Of a stretch of 52,561 nt of DNA, positions 1-8,756 are shown piece after piece. The position numbers and the translations under genes were made by a program. Positions within the stretch are counted from its first letter, which is position 1. The number at the start of each line of letters is the position of its first letter. Under the pieces are notes generated by a model that was not told the origin of the DNA, did no database searches, and worked only from the letters and a program-made list of their open reading frames with translations. This DNA comes from Candidatus Woesearchaeota archaeon (lineage in GTDB: Archaea; Nanobdellota; Nanobdellia; Woesearchaeales; JAFCFN01), in contig JAFCFN010000005.1 in NCBI GenBank assembly GCA_017608625.1, positions 1 to 52,561 on the forward strand, read 5' to 3'.

Positions 1-1
1 C

Positions 2-478
2 CAGTTTTACATATTTACAGCAGTCATATTATGTACATCGCTATTTGCTTTGGCCTCTACAATAAGTCAGAGAATAGAAGAAACTGATAAATTTGAAATT
101 ATAAAAGAAAATTTTGTTAAAGAAAGTGCTTTTGTAATTAATTCAGCATTATATAATAAGGATAATGTTTCAGAGCAGTTCAAAGAATTTGTTTTAGATT
201 TTATAGATTATGCAAAAACAAAAGGAGTTGATTTAGAAGTATTATATTTATTAGTACAAGATGATATAGAAATAAATAATTATTTAAATACTAATATTAA
301 AATAAATAATAATTTATTGAATAAAGGCGAAAATTTAGTGATTAATAGGACAGGTCAGATTGAGATTAAAGCATACGATGACAATTACAATTTTAAGATA
401 TCATACGAACCTTTACAACTAAAGGCAATATTAAGAAGCAAGGAAAATAATAATATACAGATATATGTGTTAAAATGA
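2..478 (+). CDS. Pilin-like membrane-anchored protein, 5' truncated by window edge
   Basis: The reading frame is open to the window edge, so the gene starts upstream. The visible N-terminus is a hydrophobic stretch (QFYIFTAVILCTSLFALA), which looks like the core of an archaeal type IV pilin or pseudopilin signal/anchor. A mostly polar domain of about 140 residues follows. The TTG near position 50 lies inside the hydrophobic segment's end and is unlikely to be the start. The stop overlaps the next ATG by four bases, so it belongs to the pilus-like operon running to about 7.7 kb. A structural or minor pilin role is inferred from position and topology only. Confidence 0.7.
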   Translation, partial: QFYIFTAVILCTSLFALASTISQRIEETDKFEIIKENFVKESAFVINSALYNKDNVSEQFKEFVLDFIDYAKTKGVDLEVLYLLVQDDIEINNYLNTNIKINNNLLNKGENLVINRTGQIEIKAYDDNYNFKISYEPLQLKAILRSKENNNIQIYVLK

Positions 479-927
479 GTCTCTATAGAAAAGGGATAGC
501 AATCTGGATGTCATGGGTGCTATTAGTAGCATTTATGGTAGCTTTAAGCGCATTTATGTATAACTGGATAACAGGATACACAGAATCTTCTGCAGAAAGA
601 ATAGAGACAAGCTATAATGAGGAAAGCTGCTCAAGTGTAGCAATTAGTGTAGATGGATGTCAAAAAGCAGAAATCTTAAATATTACAATAAGCAATAAAG
701 GAGATTTAGAAATAGATAAAGTAATATTTAGATTGTATGATTTATACAATAATATAGAATCAAAAGACAAGGTTATTGCAATTAAGGCTGGTGAAACAAA
801 GCAGTTAGAATTATTAAAACAAGGAACAATCCAGAGATTAGAGAGCATTCCTATTTTAATAAAAGGGAATAAAGTGACAATTTGTAGAGACAGAATGCAT
901 ATATTTGAAGATATCACAAGCTGTTAA
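475..927 (+). CDS. Archaeal type IV pilin-like protein
   Basis: A 150-residue protein with a short basic N-terminus followed by a hydrophobic segment (about residues 8-30) and an extracellular-type domain with paired cysteines (CSS, DGC, TIC, SC). This is the usual architecture of archaeal pilin-like subunits processed by a prepilin peptidase; no such peptidase is in the window. Its ATG overlaps the stop of the preceding gene (ATGA), implying translational coupling. The stop codon lies at the left end of a hairpin element (923-998). The pilin call is inferred from topology and operon context. Confidence 0.7.
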   Translation: MSLYRKGIAIWMSWVLLVAFMVALSAFMYNWITGYTESSAERIETSYNEESCSSVAISVDGCQKAEILNITISNKGDLEIDKVIFRLYDLYNNIESKDKVIAIKAGETKQLELLKQGTIQRLESIPILIKGNKVTICRDRMHIFEDITSC

Positions 928-998
928 TTGCGAGCGTAAGCGAGCCGACCTATCGAGCAAAGCGAAGATAGGTCAAAGCATTAACCGATTTTGCGGTT
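923..998 (+). repeat. Hairpin leader element, copy A
   Basis: First of three copies of a structured element (others at 10211-10284 and 40000-40067). It has an outer pair GTTAAT (923-928) with ATTAAC (980-985), an inner pair GACCTATC (947-954) with GATAGGTC (967-974), and a distal hairpin AACCG (983-987) with CGGTT (994-998). The outer pair differs from the other copies by a compensating change. Here the bases after CGGTT are ATA, not ATG, and the next gene has its own Shine-Dalgarno downstream, so this copy looks detached from translation control. It overlaps the preceding stop codon. Confidence 0.65.
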
Positions 999-1019
999 AT
1001 AAAAAAAGAGGTGATTAAA

Positions 1020-1319
1020 TTGGCCAAGCTGTCTGAAAAGCAAAAAGAGCTAATTAACCTTGAACTGGAAAGATCAAGGCTAAACAGAGAAAAAAGTGTG
1101 CTAATATTAAATAAGGCTTTGTTTTTATATTTCTGCTTTTTATTTGTAGGGGTTATTGGGTTTGTTAATGGATACATAACTCCTACATACCTAAATATAT
1201 TGATAGTACTAGCATTGATAGCCTTAATAATAGGAATCTTTCCTTATATAAGTGTAATGTATAAAGAAGAAAAAAAACTAGATAAATTAATATCAATAGT
1301 AAAAAGAGGTGGAAAATGA
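1020..1319 (+). CDS. Small two-TM membrane protein of the pilus operon
   Basis: About 99 residues. A charged helical N-terminus (SEKQKELINLELERSRLNR) precedes two hydrophobic segments, and the C-terminal tail is lysine-rich. I chose the TTG at 1020 rather than the GTG at 1011 because the GTG lies inside a good Shine-Dalgarno (GAGGTGA, 1009-1015) spaced correctly for the TTG. The 3' end overlaps the next pilin gene by four bases. No family recognised; membership in the pilus assembly operon is inferred from coupling and position. Confidence 0.6.
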   Translation: MAKLSEKQKELINLELERSRLNREKSVLILNKALFLYFCFLFVGVIGFVNGYITPTYLNILIVLALIALIIGIFPYISVMYKEEKKLDKLISIVKRGGK

Positions 1320-1819
1320 AATTAGGAAAAAAGGCAGTTAGCCCATTAATAGCAACTGTGCTGTTAATAGCATTTGCAGTAGCTCTTGGAGCAGTTGTTA
1401 TGAACTGGGGAAGAAGCTATGTAGAAACAACAGCAGAATATGCAGAACGAGGGTCTGACATACAAATCTTGTGCAGTAGGGATATAAATCTAAAAGTAGT
1501 AGATAAAGTAGAGAATAGTTTATGCTATAATGCAAGTGAGGATAAAGTAGAAGTTATATTAGAGAATGCAGGAACAATAGATATTGAGGGATTACAAGTG
1601 ACAATTATTGGAGAGAAGGACATTAATACTACTGACTTAGATGAATCATCAATAAAAATAGGACATGTTAAGAGATTCAATCTAACATACGACAATGAAA
1701 CAATGGGAAATATACTTGAGATTAAGTTTGTGCCAAAGATAAAAACTGCAACAACTAAAGAACCGGTTCCATGTGCTAACTCGCCATTAAGAAAAACTGA
1801 TATTGTTGAGTGTTCATAA
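1316..1819 (+). CDS. Archaeal type IV pilin
   Basis: A 167-residue protein with a textbook archaeal class III prepilin signal: a short basic leader (MKLGKK), then AVSPLIATVLLIAFAVALG continuing to a conserved Asn-Trp-Gly. The AVSPL-I-A-VLL-IAF pattern is that of pilins with the archaeal Pilin_N domain, cleaved before the hydrophobic core, which then forms the fibre core. The rest is a beta-rich domain with several cysteines. ATG overlaps the upstream stop. This is the most confidently recognised pilin subunit in the operon. Confidence 0.85.
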   Translation: MKLGKKAVSPLIATVLLIAFAVALGAVVMNWGRSYVETTAEYAERGSDIQILCSRDINLKVVDKVENSLCYNASEDKVEVILENAGTIDIEGLQVTIIGEKDINTTDLDESSIKIGHVKRFNLTYDNETMGNILEIKFVPKIKTATTKEPVPCANSPLRKTDIVECS

Positions 1820-1825
1820 AAATAA

Positions 1826-2224
1826 ATGGCTAGAAAGCAAACAATAGCAGTAATTGTTTTTTTAGTTATATTTGTACTGCTGGCAGTGTATATTGCAGTA
1901 AGAACAGCATTTATTTATAAAGTAGGAACTGGGTATGCAAATCAAACTACAGCAACAGTAAAATGTGTAGGATATATGTATGAAGTCAGCAATATAAATT
2001 ATAGCAATAGCAAGTTAAGTTTTGACTTGGAGAACAAACCTTATAGCAGGCATGATTTGGACAAAATAAATGTTTTTAGTGAACAAGATCAAAAACAGAT
2101 TATAGCAAATGTTGTTATTGGTAGCAGCAAAAGAATAGAAATTAATGACTTCAGTGTTAACAACAGTTTTTTAATTGCTCCTGTAGGTTGCGAGGTTTAT
2201 GGAAAAACATACAGTATAAGATGA
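1826..2224 (+). CDS. Small membrane-anchored protein of the pilus operon
   Basis: 132 residues: basic N-terminus (MARKQ), one transmembrane segment at about residues 7-27 and a soluble domain with two cysteines. The anchor is at the N-terminus as in minor pilins, but the AVSPL-type pilin motif is absent. Six bases separate it from the preceding pilin, and its stop overlaps the next gene's ATG. Probably a pseudopilin or assembly accessory protein; no specific family recognised. Confidence 0.6.
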   Translation: MARKQTIAVIVFLVIFVLLAVYIAVRTAFIYKVGTGYANQTTATVKCVGYMYEVSNINYSNSKLSFDLENKPYSRHDLDKINVFSEQDQKQIIANVVIGSSKRIEINDFSVNNSFLIAPVGCEVYGKTYSIR

Positions 2225-2886
2225 AGAAAAAAGCACAGGTTTGGGTTTCAGCTGTATTATACATACTCATAATGGTTGTAGCAATAACTATTATTTTAAA
2301 TACAGGGTTGCCTGTTCTGGAAAAAATGAAGGATAAAACAATTTTTGTACAAGCAAAAAATACCTTACTGACGCTTGACCAGTATATTCAAAGAATAAAA
2401 GCTGAAGGCCAAGGTAGCCAGAGAGTTATTCCAATTGAAATCAGAAAAGGAGATTTTATTGTTGAAGGGGATAAATTATTATGGCAATTAGAGACAGAGG
2501 CAGAGATTATAGAGCCGAGATCATCTATAGACATTGGAAATATAAGGATTTCCTCAAACTCTGATGTTAATACAGTTGAAACAGATAGCTGCTATATATT
2601 GGAAAATAGTAAGATAAAAGTGAACATAACAAAGTGTTCAAATTGTCTGTCCAGCCAATTAATCCAATCAATATATTTCAAGGATACTTCCACATTATTA
2701 ACAGGAAACTTTTCATTTAAGATAAATGGACAGGAATTAATAATAAATTACACTTCATTGAGTCCAGCAGGGAACAATACAAATATTGGCTCAGCAACTG
2801 TAACAGCACATTTAATTAATCAAACTAAAAATTTATTATTAACACTTGAAGGAGGAACAGATTTTATTAAAACAACTCTAGAATAA
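2221..2886 (+). CDS. Pilin-like membrane-anchored protein
   Basis: 221 residues from the ATG at 2221, which overlaps the upstream stop (ATGA). A longer frame from a TTG at 2188 would run through the preceding gene and is less likely. The N-terminus MKKKAQVWVSAVLYILIMVV is a pilin-like leader plus hydrophobic core, followed by a beta-rich external domain with a CYILENSKIKVNITKCSNC region. Only two bases separate it from the secretion ATPase gene. A major or minor pilin role is inferred from the N-terminus and the operon. Confidence 0.7.
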   Translation: MKKKAQVWVSAVLYILIMVVAITIILNTGLPVLEKMKDKTIFVQAKNTLLTLDQYIQRIKAEGQGSQRVIPIEIRKGDFIVEGDKLLWQLETEAEIIEPRSSIDIGNIRISSNSDVNTVETDSCYILENSKIKVNITKCSNCLSSQLIQSIYFKDTSTLLTGNFSFKINGQELIINYTSLSPAGNNTNIGSATVTAHLINQTKNLLLTLEGGTDFIKTTLE

Positions 2887-2888
2887 AA

Positions 2889-4466
2889 ATGTCTCCGGAA
2901 AAACTAAAACAAAGAAAAACTGGTTTTTATTTAGATCTTTTACCAAAACTAGTTAAACTGCCAGATTTAGAAAAAATAAAAGATAAAACAAAGCTTAATG
3001 TAAAATATCCTTTACTTCCGCCTTATGCTTATGCACATATTTTCTGGGATAGTAAAAATAAAGAATTAGTTTATTTTGTTGAAGAACCATTGCTTAATGA
3101 TACAGAAGAAGAACTTCTAAGATTAGTGCAACTTGGTTTAGAAGAAATGATTAATATCAGTTTTATAAAAGCTGTTAAAAGTGCTTTGGTTATGGAATAT
3201 CTTGAGAGAAATGTCCAAAGCATACTTTTAGAATTAGGAACAAAAGTAAGCAAAGAAACATACAATAAATTGATGTATTATATATACAGAAATTCTGTTG
3301 GTTTAAATGAAATTGAACCTTTATTAAGGGACTATTATATAGAAGATATAGAATGTAATGGAATAGGTTTTCCTTTGTATGTTGTTCATAGAAAATATGG
3401 CAATTTAAGGACGAATATAGAATTCAAAACAAAAGAAAGATTAACAGATTTTGTTGAAAAGCTTGCTCAGAAATGTGGAAGGTATGTAAGTTATGCTAAT
3501 CCTTTACTAGATGGTTCTTTACCAGATGGAAGTAGAGTAAATGCAACCTACACTCAGGATGTAACAACAAGAGGTCCAACATTTACAATTAGGAAATTTA
3601 CAAAAGAACCATGGACACCAATTAATTTGATTTCTTTTAATACTGCTTCTCCTGAAGCATTTGCATATTTGTGGATAGCCATAGAAAATAAAATGAACAT
3701 AATGGTGATAGGAGAGACTGCATCTGGTAAAACTACTTTTTTAAATACAATTGCTCATTTCATTCCTCCTGAAGCAAGAATCTGTAGTATAGAAGACACA
3801 AGAGAGTTAGCTTTGGCTCATATAAACTGGTTACCATCTGTTACAAGGATTGGTTTTGGTATTCCTGCTGTAGAAGAAAAGGCAGGTGAAGTAACTTTGT
3901 TTGATTTGCTTAAAGAAACATTTAGACAGAATCCAGATTATGTTATTCTAGGAGAAACAAGAGGAGAAGAGACATATGTATTATTTCAAGGTATGGCAAG
4001 TGGGCATCCAAGCCTCGCAACTTTTCATGCAGGCAGTGTTGAAACTTTTGTAAGAAGACTAGAAACACCACCTATAAAACTTCCTGCCTCTTTAGTAGAG
4101 AGTTTGGATATAATTTGTGTTACAACGCATATTAAAACCCCGAAAGTCAATATAAGAAGACTAACAGAAGTTGATGAAATATTAGAAGTAAAAGAAAAAA
4201 TTGGAACTGTTAAATCCAATGTGCTGTTTAAATGGAATCCAGTAAAAGATAGTTTTAGTTCAATAGGAAAATCTCATGTTTTACAAGAAATATCAAAAAG
4301 AACAGGAATCTCCTATAAAAGTCTGTTAAAAGAGCTGCATAGGAGGGCTGAATTATTAAGAATAATGCACAAAAAAGGGATAATTGATTTGAAAGATTTC
4401 AATAAGATAATAAATGAATATTACAAAGATCCTGCTGCTGTTAGAAAAAAATTTGGTATAAAATGA
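2889..4466 (+). CDS. Type II/IV secretion system ATPase (VirB11/TadA/FlaI-like)
   Basis: 525 residues. The C-terminal half is a GspE/VirB11-type hexameric ATPase that powers pilus polymerisation from the cytoplasmic side. Walker A GETASGKTT lies near residue 275, the Asp box (SIEDTRELAL) near 303, the Walker B region YVILGETRGEE near 352, and the His box (GMASGHPSLATFHAG) near 370. The N-terminal ~200 residues form the usual N1/N2 domains. It is the only secretion ATPase here and is followed by two TadC-like membrane proteins, the normal partners. Whether the structure is an adhesive pilus, archaellum or secretion device cannot be decided from sequence; no archaellum fla accessory genes are seen. 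Confidence 0.93.
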   Translation: MSPEKLKQRKTGFYLDLLPKLVKLPDLEKIKDKTKLNVKYPLLPPYAYAHIFWDSKNKELVYFVEEPLLNDTEEELLRLVQLGLEEMINISFIKAVKSALVMEYLERNVQSILLELGTKVSKETYNKLMYYIYRNSVGLNEIEPLLRDYYIEDIECNGIGFPLYVVHRKYGNLRTNIEFKTKERLTDFVEKLAQKCGRYVSYANPLLDGSLPDGSRVNATYTQDVTTRGPTFTIRKFTKEPWTPINLISFNTASPEAFAYLWIAIENKMNIMVIGETASGKTTFLNTIAHFIPPEARICSIEDTRELALAHINWLPSVTRIGFGIPAVEEKAGEVTLFDLLKETFRQNPDYVILGETRGEETYVLFQGMASGHPSLATFHAGSVETFVRRLETPPIKLPASLVESLDIICVTTHIKTPKVNIRRLTEVDEILEVKEKIGTVKSNVLFKWNPVKDSFSSIGKSHVLQEISKRTGISYKSLLKELHRRAELLRIMHKKGIIDLKDFNKIINEYYKDPAAVRKKFGIK

Positions 4467-4666
4467 GCATAGATAAAATTAAACAAAAACTGGAACAGGT
4501 AATTGCTGCTAGTGAGTTTTATGATGAATTGAGCAAGCAGATAATAAAAGACAATATTGAACTTGATAATGTTAAAATGAAAATGATCTTTGCTAAGAGA
4601 GAGATTCTAAAGCTTTTGTTGGATATCAAAAAATCTATTAGAGAGCTAGCTAAAAGTCAACTATGA
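4463..4666 (+). CDS. Small helical protein of the pilus operon
   Basis: 67 residues, predicted almost entirely alpha-helical and rich in Lys, Glu and Ile, with no cysteines or membrane segment. Its ATG overlaps the ATPase stop and the following reading frame begins directly after its stop, so it is embedded between the ATPase and the membrane platform gene. That position suggests a cytoplasmic adaptor for the assembly machine, but this is inference; no family recognised. Confidence 0.6.
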   Translation: MSIDKIKQKLEQVIAASEFYDELSKQIIKDNIELDNVKMKMIFAKREILKLLLDIKKSIRELAKSQL

Positions 4667-6775
4667 TTGTCTGGTGTGATAATGTTAAGCAACACTATAA
4701 CTCCTCATATAAAACGGATACTAGAACTGATCAAGGAGTTTGAGCAGTATTCTCTATATAAAAAGGATTTTATAAATAGAATTAGTAAATTAAATAATGA
4801 CTATCAGAGAAAGAGATTGTCTTATTTTGAGTATGCTGAAAAATTAAGAGAAATTTTAAAAGGTAAAACAACAAAAGAATGGTTAGATTATTACAACTCC
4901 CAAATTTATTCTCTTCTAAAAGATATTGAATACTATAACTCAAAGATATTTTATTCTGTTTATTCTGATAAGAGTTATGAGCAATTAAAGGTTTATGTGC
5001 CTTCTATAACTGAAAGAGGAGCTGAATTTATTGCTGACCAAATTGACAAAATAGAGGAAGCAAGACATGCAACTGCATTAAAAATTACAAGATTTGGAAG
5101 AAAAGAAAGAAGAAGAATTGAAAAAGAGCTTGAAGAATTACAACATCTGCTAAAATTAAAACTAAGAAGATTAAAAAGAGCTGGTATTAAAGAAGCTGGG
5201 TTGATAAAAGAAGAAGTAAAAGACTTAGAACATTTATTTGCATCAAAGTTAAGAAGTCTTGGCAGGTTTATAACAAAAGAGGTAGAAGCAGTAGAAAAGC
5301 CTATTAAAAAATGGTTCAGATTAGAATTAAGAAGAACAAAGAGGTTTGAGGCAAGAGAGATCGAGAAAATAAGAGAGGAAATTAAGGAGATAAAACATGC
5401 TATAAAACTAAGAATTAGAAGATTGGAGAGATTAGAGGAAAAAGCAATAAAAGAGCCAGTCATAAGCACAACTCAATGGTTGAAATTAAGACTAAAAAAA
5501 CTCATTAGTGTGTTCAAGAGACCAAAAATAAAAAAGGTTCCTATTTCTGTTGTCGCACCTGCTGCTAAAAAACTTTCTTTTTTTGCCAGGTTAAAACTGT
5601 TATTTAAACCAAAAGAAAGGGTTCCTTTATTTGAGAAAATAATAACAGAAGAAAAAATAGCAAAACCAATTGTAAAACCAGTCAAGAAACCATTCTTAAC
5701 TAAAATTAGTGAACTAATCAGAGCTCCTTTTGTAAGAAAAAAGATTCTGGCTAGAAAAACTATAATTGGAAAAAGTTTGCTTGATCTGGAATTATTAAGA
5801 AAAAAAGAAATAAAATTGGCAGCTGAAAAGTTAATTAAACCAAAAGTTCTGGCTGAAGAAGCAGAAAGAGTCGCTGCAATCTTAAAGAAAAAAGAGGTGA
5901 TTACTCTTTATAAACCGTCAACAATAGGAGCTATTGCTAATCTAACAGTAAGGAAAATTTCTTTGTTTTTTATAAATAAATTTCCTTTCTTTTTTGAACA
6001 GTTGTATAGAAATTTAAGATTAGCGAATATTAGAATTTTGTCAAATACGTATGTGAATATAATGTTCTTTTTTTCAATAATTTCATTCTTTATTGGTACT
6101 ATCCTTTTCTCGATTTTATATGCTTCTATTCTAAGTGGATTATTGGCAGGTTTAATTTTTTTAGTAGCAACATTTAGTGGTTTCTATTATTATCCTGTAA
6201 ATGTAATTAAGAGTAGAATAAGAAGCATTAAAACAAATCTACCATTTGCAATCAACCATATGGCTGCTGTTGTAAATTCAGGTGTTGCTCCAACACACAT
6301 GTTTAGGCTTATTGCTGACTCAAAAGAGTACGGAGAAATAGTTATTGAAGTAGAGAAAATAGTAGAATTTATTGATTTGTTTGGTTATGATCTAACTTCT
6401 GCGATTAGAAGTGTTGCATCAACAACTCCTGAACATGACTTTAAAGACTTTTTGGATGGTTTAATAACAACAATAGAAAGTGGGGGAGATATAAAGACAT
6501 ATTTAAAAGAAAAAGCGAACTCTGCACTTAATACTTACCAGTTAGAGAGACAAAAATATGTAGAAACAATATCAACTTATTCGGATGTTTATACTGGTCT
6601 ATTAATAGCAGCTCCTTTATTTTTTGTAATTGCCCTTGCTTTAGTGTCGATTTTAGGAGGCACTATTGCTGGTTTATCTGTAGATATAATTATAGCACTT
6701 GGAACTTATATTCTCATACCACTACTAAACATAGCATTCATCATATTTTTGGAGCTAACACAACCAATGATATAA
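4667..6775 (+). CDS. TadC/FlaJ-like type II secretion F domain protein with long charged N-terminus
   Basis: 702 residues from TTG 4667; an ATG at 4682 with GGTG just upstream is an equally plausible start. Residues ~1-430 are highly charged, Lys/Arg/Glu-rich helices with repeated RRLxRL-like segments, probably coiled coil and cytoplasmic. Residues ~445-495 hold a pair of membrane segments, then a T2SSF cytoplasmic domain (FAINHMAAVVNSGVAPTHMF onward), then C-terminal membrane segments (~630-700). Proteins of this fold form the inner-membrane platform that the ATPase turns. The ~430-residue charged extension is much larger than in typical members. It is followed after one base by a second T2SSF protein. 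Confidence 0.85.
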   Translation: MSGVIMLSNTITPHIKRILELIKEFEQYSLYKKDFINRISKLNNDYQRKRLSYFEYAEKLREILKGKTTKEWLDYYNSQIYSLLKDIEYYNSKIFYSVYSDKSYEQLKVYVPSITERGAEFIADQIDKIEEARHATALKITRFGRKERRRIEKELEELQHLLKLKLRRLKRAGIKEAGLIKEEVKDLEHLFASKLRSLGRFITKEVEAVEKPIKKWFRLELRRTKRFEAREIEKIREEIKEIKHAIKLRIRRLERLEEKAIKEPVISTTQWLKLRLKKLISVFKRPKIKKVPISVVAPAAKKLSFFARLKLLFKPKERVPLFEKIITEEKIAKPIVKPVKKPFLTKISELIRAPFVRKKILARKTIIGKSLLDLELLRKKEIKLAAEKLIKPKVLAEEAERVAAILKKKEVITLYKPSTIGAIANLTVRKISLFFINKFPFFFEQLYRNLRLANIRILSNTYVNIMFFFSIISFFIGTILFSILYASILSGLLAGLIFLVATFSGFYYYPVNVIKSRIRSIKTNLPFAINHMAAVVNSGVAPTHMFRLIADSKEYGEIVIEVEKIVEFIDLFGYDLTSAIRSVASTTPEHDFKDFLDGLITTIESGGDIKTYLKEKANSALNTYQLERQKYVETISTYSDVYTGLLIAAPLFFVIALALVSILGGTIAGLSVDIIIALGTYILIPLLNIAFIIFLELTQPMI

Positions 6776-6776
6776 A

Positions 6777-7685
6777 ATGAAAATAAGACATAGTTTAGCA
6801 ATAATCATTGGAATATTAATTTTGTTAGTTGATTTTTTCTACTTTACAAATACTGCGTGGTTTGTGCCATTAATTGTTGTAGCTGTAACAATTGCGTGGT
6901 TTCAGTTCTGGATTGATTTTTTTATAGGAAGGGCAAGACAAAAAGAGCTTGAAACAAGATTTCCTGATTTTGTGAGAAATCTTGTAGGAGCTATTAAATC
7001 AGGAATGCCTTTGGGAGAAGCAATAGAGCATGTAGCAAAAACAGATTATGGTACACTAAGCTATTATGTTAAAAGATTATCCAACCAGATTAGTTGGGGG
7101 ATACCTGCATACAAAGCATTTGTTTCTTTTGCAAATGCGACCAAAAATTCAGTTATACAAAGAGCAATATCTACTGTTATTGAAGCAGAGAGAGCTGGAG
7201 GTAATATAGAGGATGTGCTAGAAACTGTTACAGAAAGTGTCATTAATATTAAGAACATGAGAGAAGCGAGAAAAGCAGCTGTTCATGGTCAGGTTATACA
7301 AAGCTACATCATATTCTTTGTTTTCTTGGCTGTAATGATAATAATTCAGAATTTTTTAATACCTTATATGTTAGGTATGGAAGAAGAGGTTTTGCCTGGT
7401 TTAGAAGTAGGGGGTATGGGTTTAGTTAGAACAGGTTTGGGGGGAATTGTTAGAACGGTTTCAATAGATTTTTCATCATTTCCTGCACTAGTTTTTTCAT
7501 TTCAAAGATGGTTGGTAAGTTTAAACGGAATATTTTTAATGCTTGCTTTAATAGAAGGGTTTTTTGCAGGAATCGTTATTGGTAAATTGGCAGAGGGTGA
7601 ATTGAGGGCTGGTTTAAAACATAGCCTAATTTTAATGACAATTGCGTTTTTTGTTATTTCACTGTCTCAAGGAATGTTATTATAA
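6777..7685 (+). CDS. TadC/FlaJ-like type II secretion F domain protein
   Basis: 302 residues with two N-terminal membrane segments (about 8-25 and 30-48), a T2SSF cytoplasmic domain (FPDFVRNLVGAIKSGMPLGE through ERAGGNIEDVLETV), and three or four C-terminal membrane segments. It is the second platform protein, one base after the first; paired TadB/TadC-like proteins are common in archaeal type IV pilus systems. It closes the recognisable pilus-like operon. Function as part of the membrane platform is well supported by family. Confidence 0.9.
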   Translation: MKIRHSLAIIIGILILLVDFFYFTNTAWFVPLIVVAVTIAWFQFWIDFFIGRARQKELETRFPDFVRNLVGAIKSGMPLGEAIEHVAKTDYGTLSYYVKRLSNQISWGIPAYKAFVSFANATKNSVIQRAISTVIEAERAGGNIEDVLETVTESVINIKNMREARKAAVHGQVIQSYIIFFVFLAVMIIIQNFLIPYMLGMEEEVLPGLEVGGMGLVRTGLGGIVRTVSIDFSSFPALVFSFQRWLVSLNGIFLMLALIEGFFAGIVIGKLAEGELRAGLKHSLILMTIAFFVISLSQGMLL

Positions 7686-7688
7686 AAA

Positions 7689-8453
7689 ATGAGAATTTCT
7701 TTATATCTTGAGAAATCAATTGAAGAGAATGCCTCTTTATATTATGAAAAGGCTAAAAAACTAAAAAAGAAACTGGTCGGTGCAAAAGAAGCGCTGGAGA
7801 AAAGTCTGAAAAAATTAAAAGAGCTAGAGAAAAAGAAGATTGAATTAAAAGAAAAAAAGAAAGTAGAAAGAAAAAAAGAATGGTATGAAAAATTTAGATG
7901 GTTTTATTCTTCAGAAGGTTTTCTTTGTATTGGAGGAAGAGATGCTACATCTAATGAGATTATAGTTAAAAAACATACTGAAAAAAATGATTTGGTTTTC
8001 CATACTGACATAGCAGGAAGTCCTTTTTTTGTTATAAAAAATGGGCAAAAAGCTGGAGAAAAGACACTTCAAGAGGTTGCACAGGCAACTGCATCTTACT
8101 CAAAAGGTTGGAAACTGGGTTTAGGAAGTTTGGATGTTTTTTATGTGAAGCCAGATCAAGTAAGCAAAAAAGCTAAATCAAGAGAGTATTTAGCAAAAGG
8201 TGCTTTTATGATTTATGGGAAAACTAACTATTTACATGCTAACTTAGAAATAGGAATTGGAATTTTAAAAGATGGAAGGGTTATGGGAGGAGCTGTTGAT
8301 GCTGTTAAGAAAAATTGTGAAAAATTTGTTTTAATAAAGCAAGGAAAAGAAAAAACATCTGCTGTTGCAAAAAAGATTCAAAAGATTATTGGTGGAGATC
8401 TAGATGAAATAATTAGGACTTTACCAAGCGGAGGTTGTGCTATTAAAAAATGA
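7689..8453 (+). CDS. NFACT-R domain (DUF814) RNA-binding protein
   Basis: 254 residues. Residues ~1-65 are a Lys/Glu-rich coiled coil; residues ~70-200 are the NFACT-R (DUF814) domain, seen in WFYSSEGFLCIGGRDATSNE and the FHTDIAGSPFFVIKNG strand. In NEMF/Rqc2/RqcH this domain sits at the end of a longer protein that binds obstructed 60S/50S ribosomes; here the N-terminal NFACT-N domains are absent, so this is a stand-alone coiled-coil plus NFACT-R form. A role in ribosome or tRNA binding is inferred. It overlaps the CRM-domain gene by four bases, supporting a translation-related pair. Confidence 0.85.
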   Translation: MRISLYLEKSIEENASLYYEKAKKLKKKLVGAKEALEKSLKKLKELEKKKIELKEKKKVERKKEWYEKFRWFYSSEGFLCIGGRDATSNEIIVKKHTEKNDLVFHTDIAGSPFFVIKNGQKAGEKTLQEVAQATASYSKGWKLGLGSLDVFYVKPDQVSKKAKSREYLAKGAFMIYGKTNYLHANLEIGIGILKDGRVMGGAVDAVKKNCEKFVLIKQGKEKTSAVAKKIQKIIGGDLDEIIRTLPSGGCAIKK

Positions 8454-8707
8454 ACATTAAATTAAAAGCAAGGTTATTACCAGTAACAATGCAAATTGGG
8501 AAGGCTGGATTAAGCGAAGCAGTAATAAAAGAAATCAATGCTCAGCTTAAGAATAAAAAATTAATAAAAATAAAATTTTTGAAAACTGCTATAAAAAATA
8601 AAGATAAAAAAGAGTTATTCAAAGAGCTTGCCAAGAAAACACAATCAGAGATAGTTTATAGTATTGGATTTGTTATTGCGTTACACAAAAATAGAAAAAA
8701 TATATAA
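8450..8707 (+). CDS. CRM (YhbY-like) RNA-binding protein
   Basis: 85 residues matching the compact CRM/YhbY fold: helix-rich N-terminus, then QIGKAGLSEAVIKEINAQLK with the GK-G motif, a basic strand KKLIKIKFLK, and the C-terminal IVYSIGFVIALHK strand. Bacterial YhbY associates with pre-50S ribosomes, and archaeal homologues are assumed to bind rRNA. ATG overlaps the NFACT-R stop (ATGA), so the two are translationally coupled. Confidence is high for the fold, moderate for function. Confidence 0.88.
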   Translation: MNIKLKARLLPVTMQIGKAGLSEAVIKEINAQLKNKKLIKIKFLKTAIKNKDKKELFKELAKKTQSEIVYSIGFVIALHKNRKNI

Positions 8708-8756
8708 ACATTATAAAAATAATTTAATAATAAATCCTGTTAAAAGAGGTGTCAAA

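Noticed and set aside
4993-5469. Antisense frame (158 codons) inside the TadC-like gene
   Set aside because: Serine/leucine-rich mirror of a Lys/Arg-rich coding region; no start signal and the sense strand has a recognised family.
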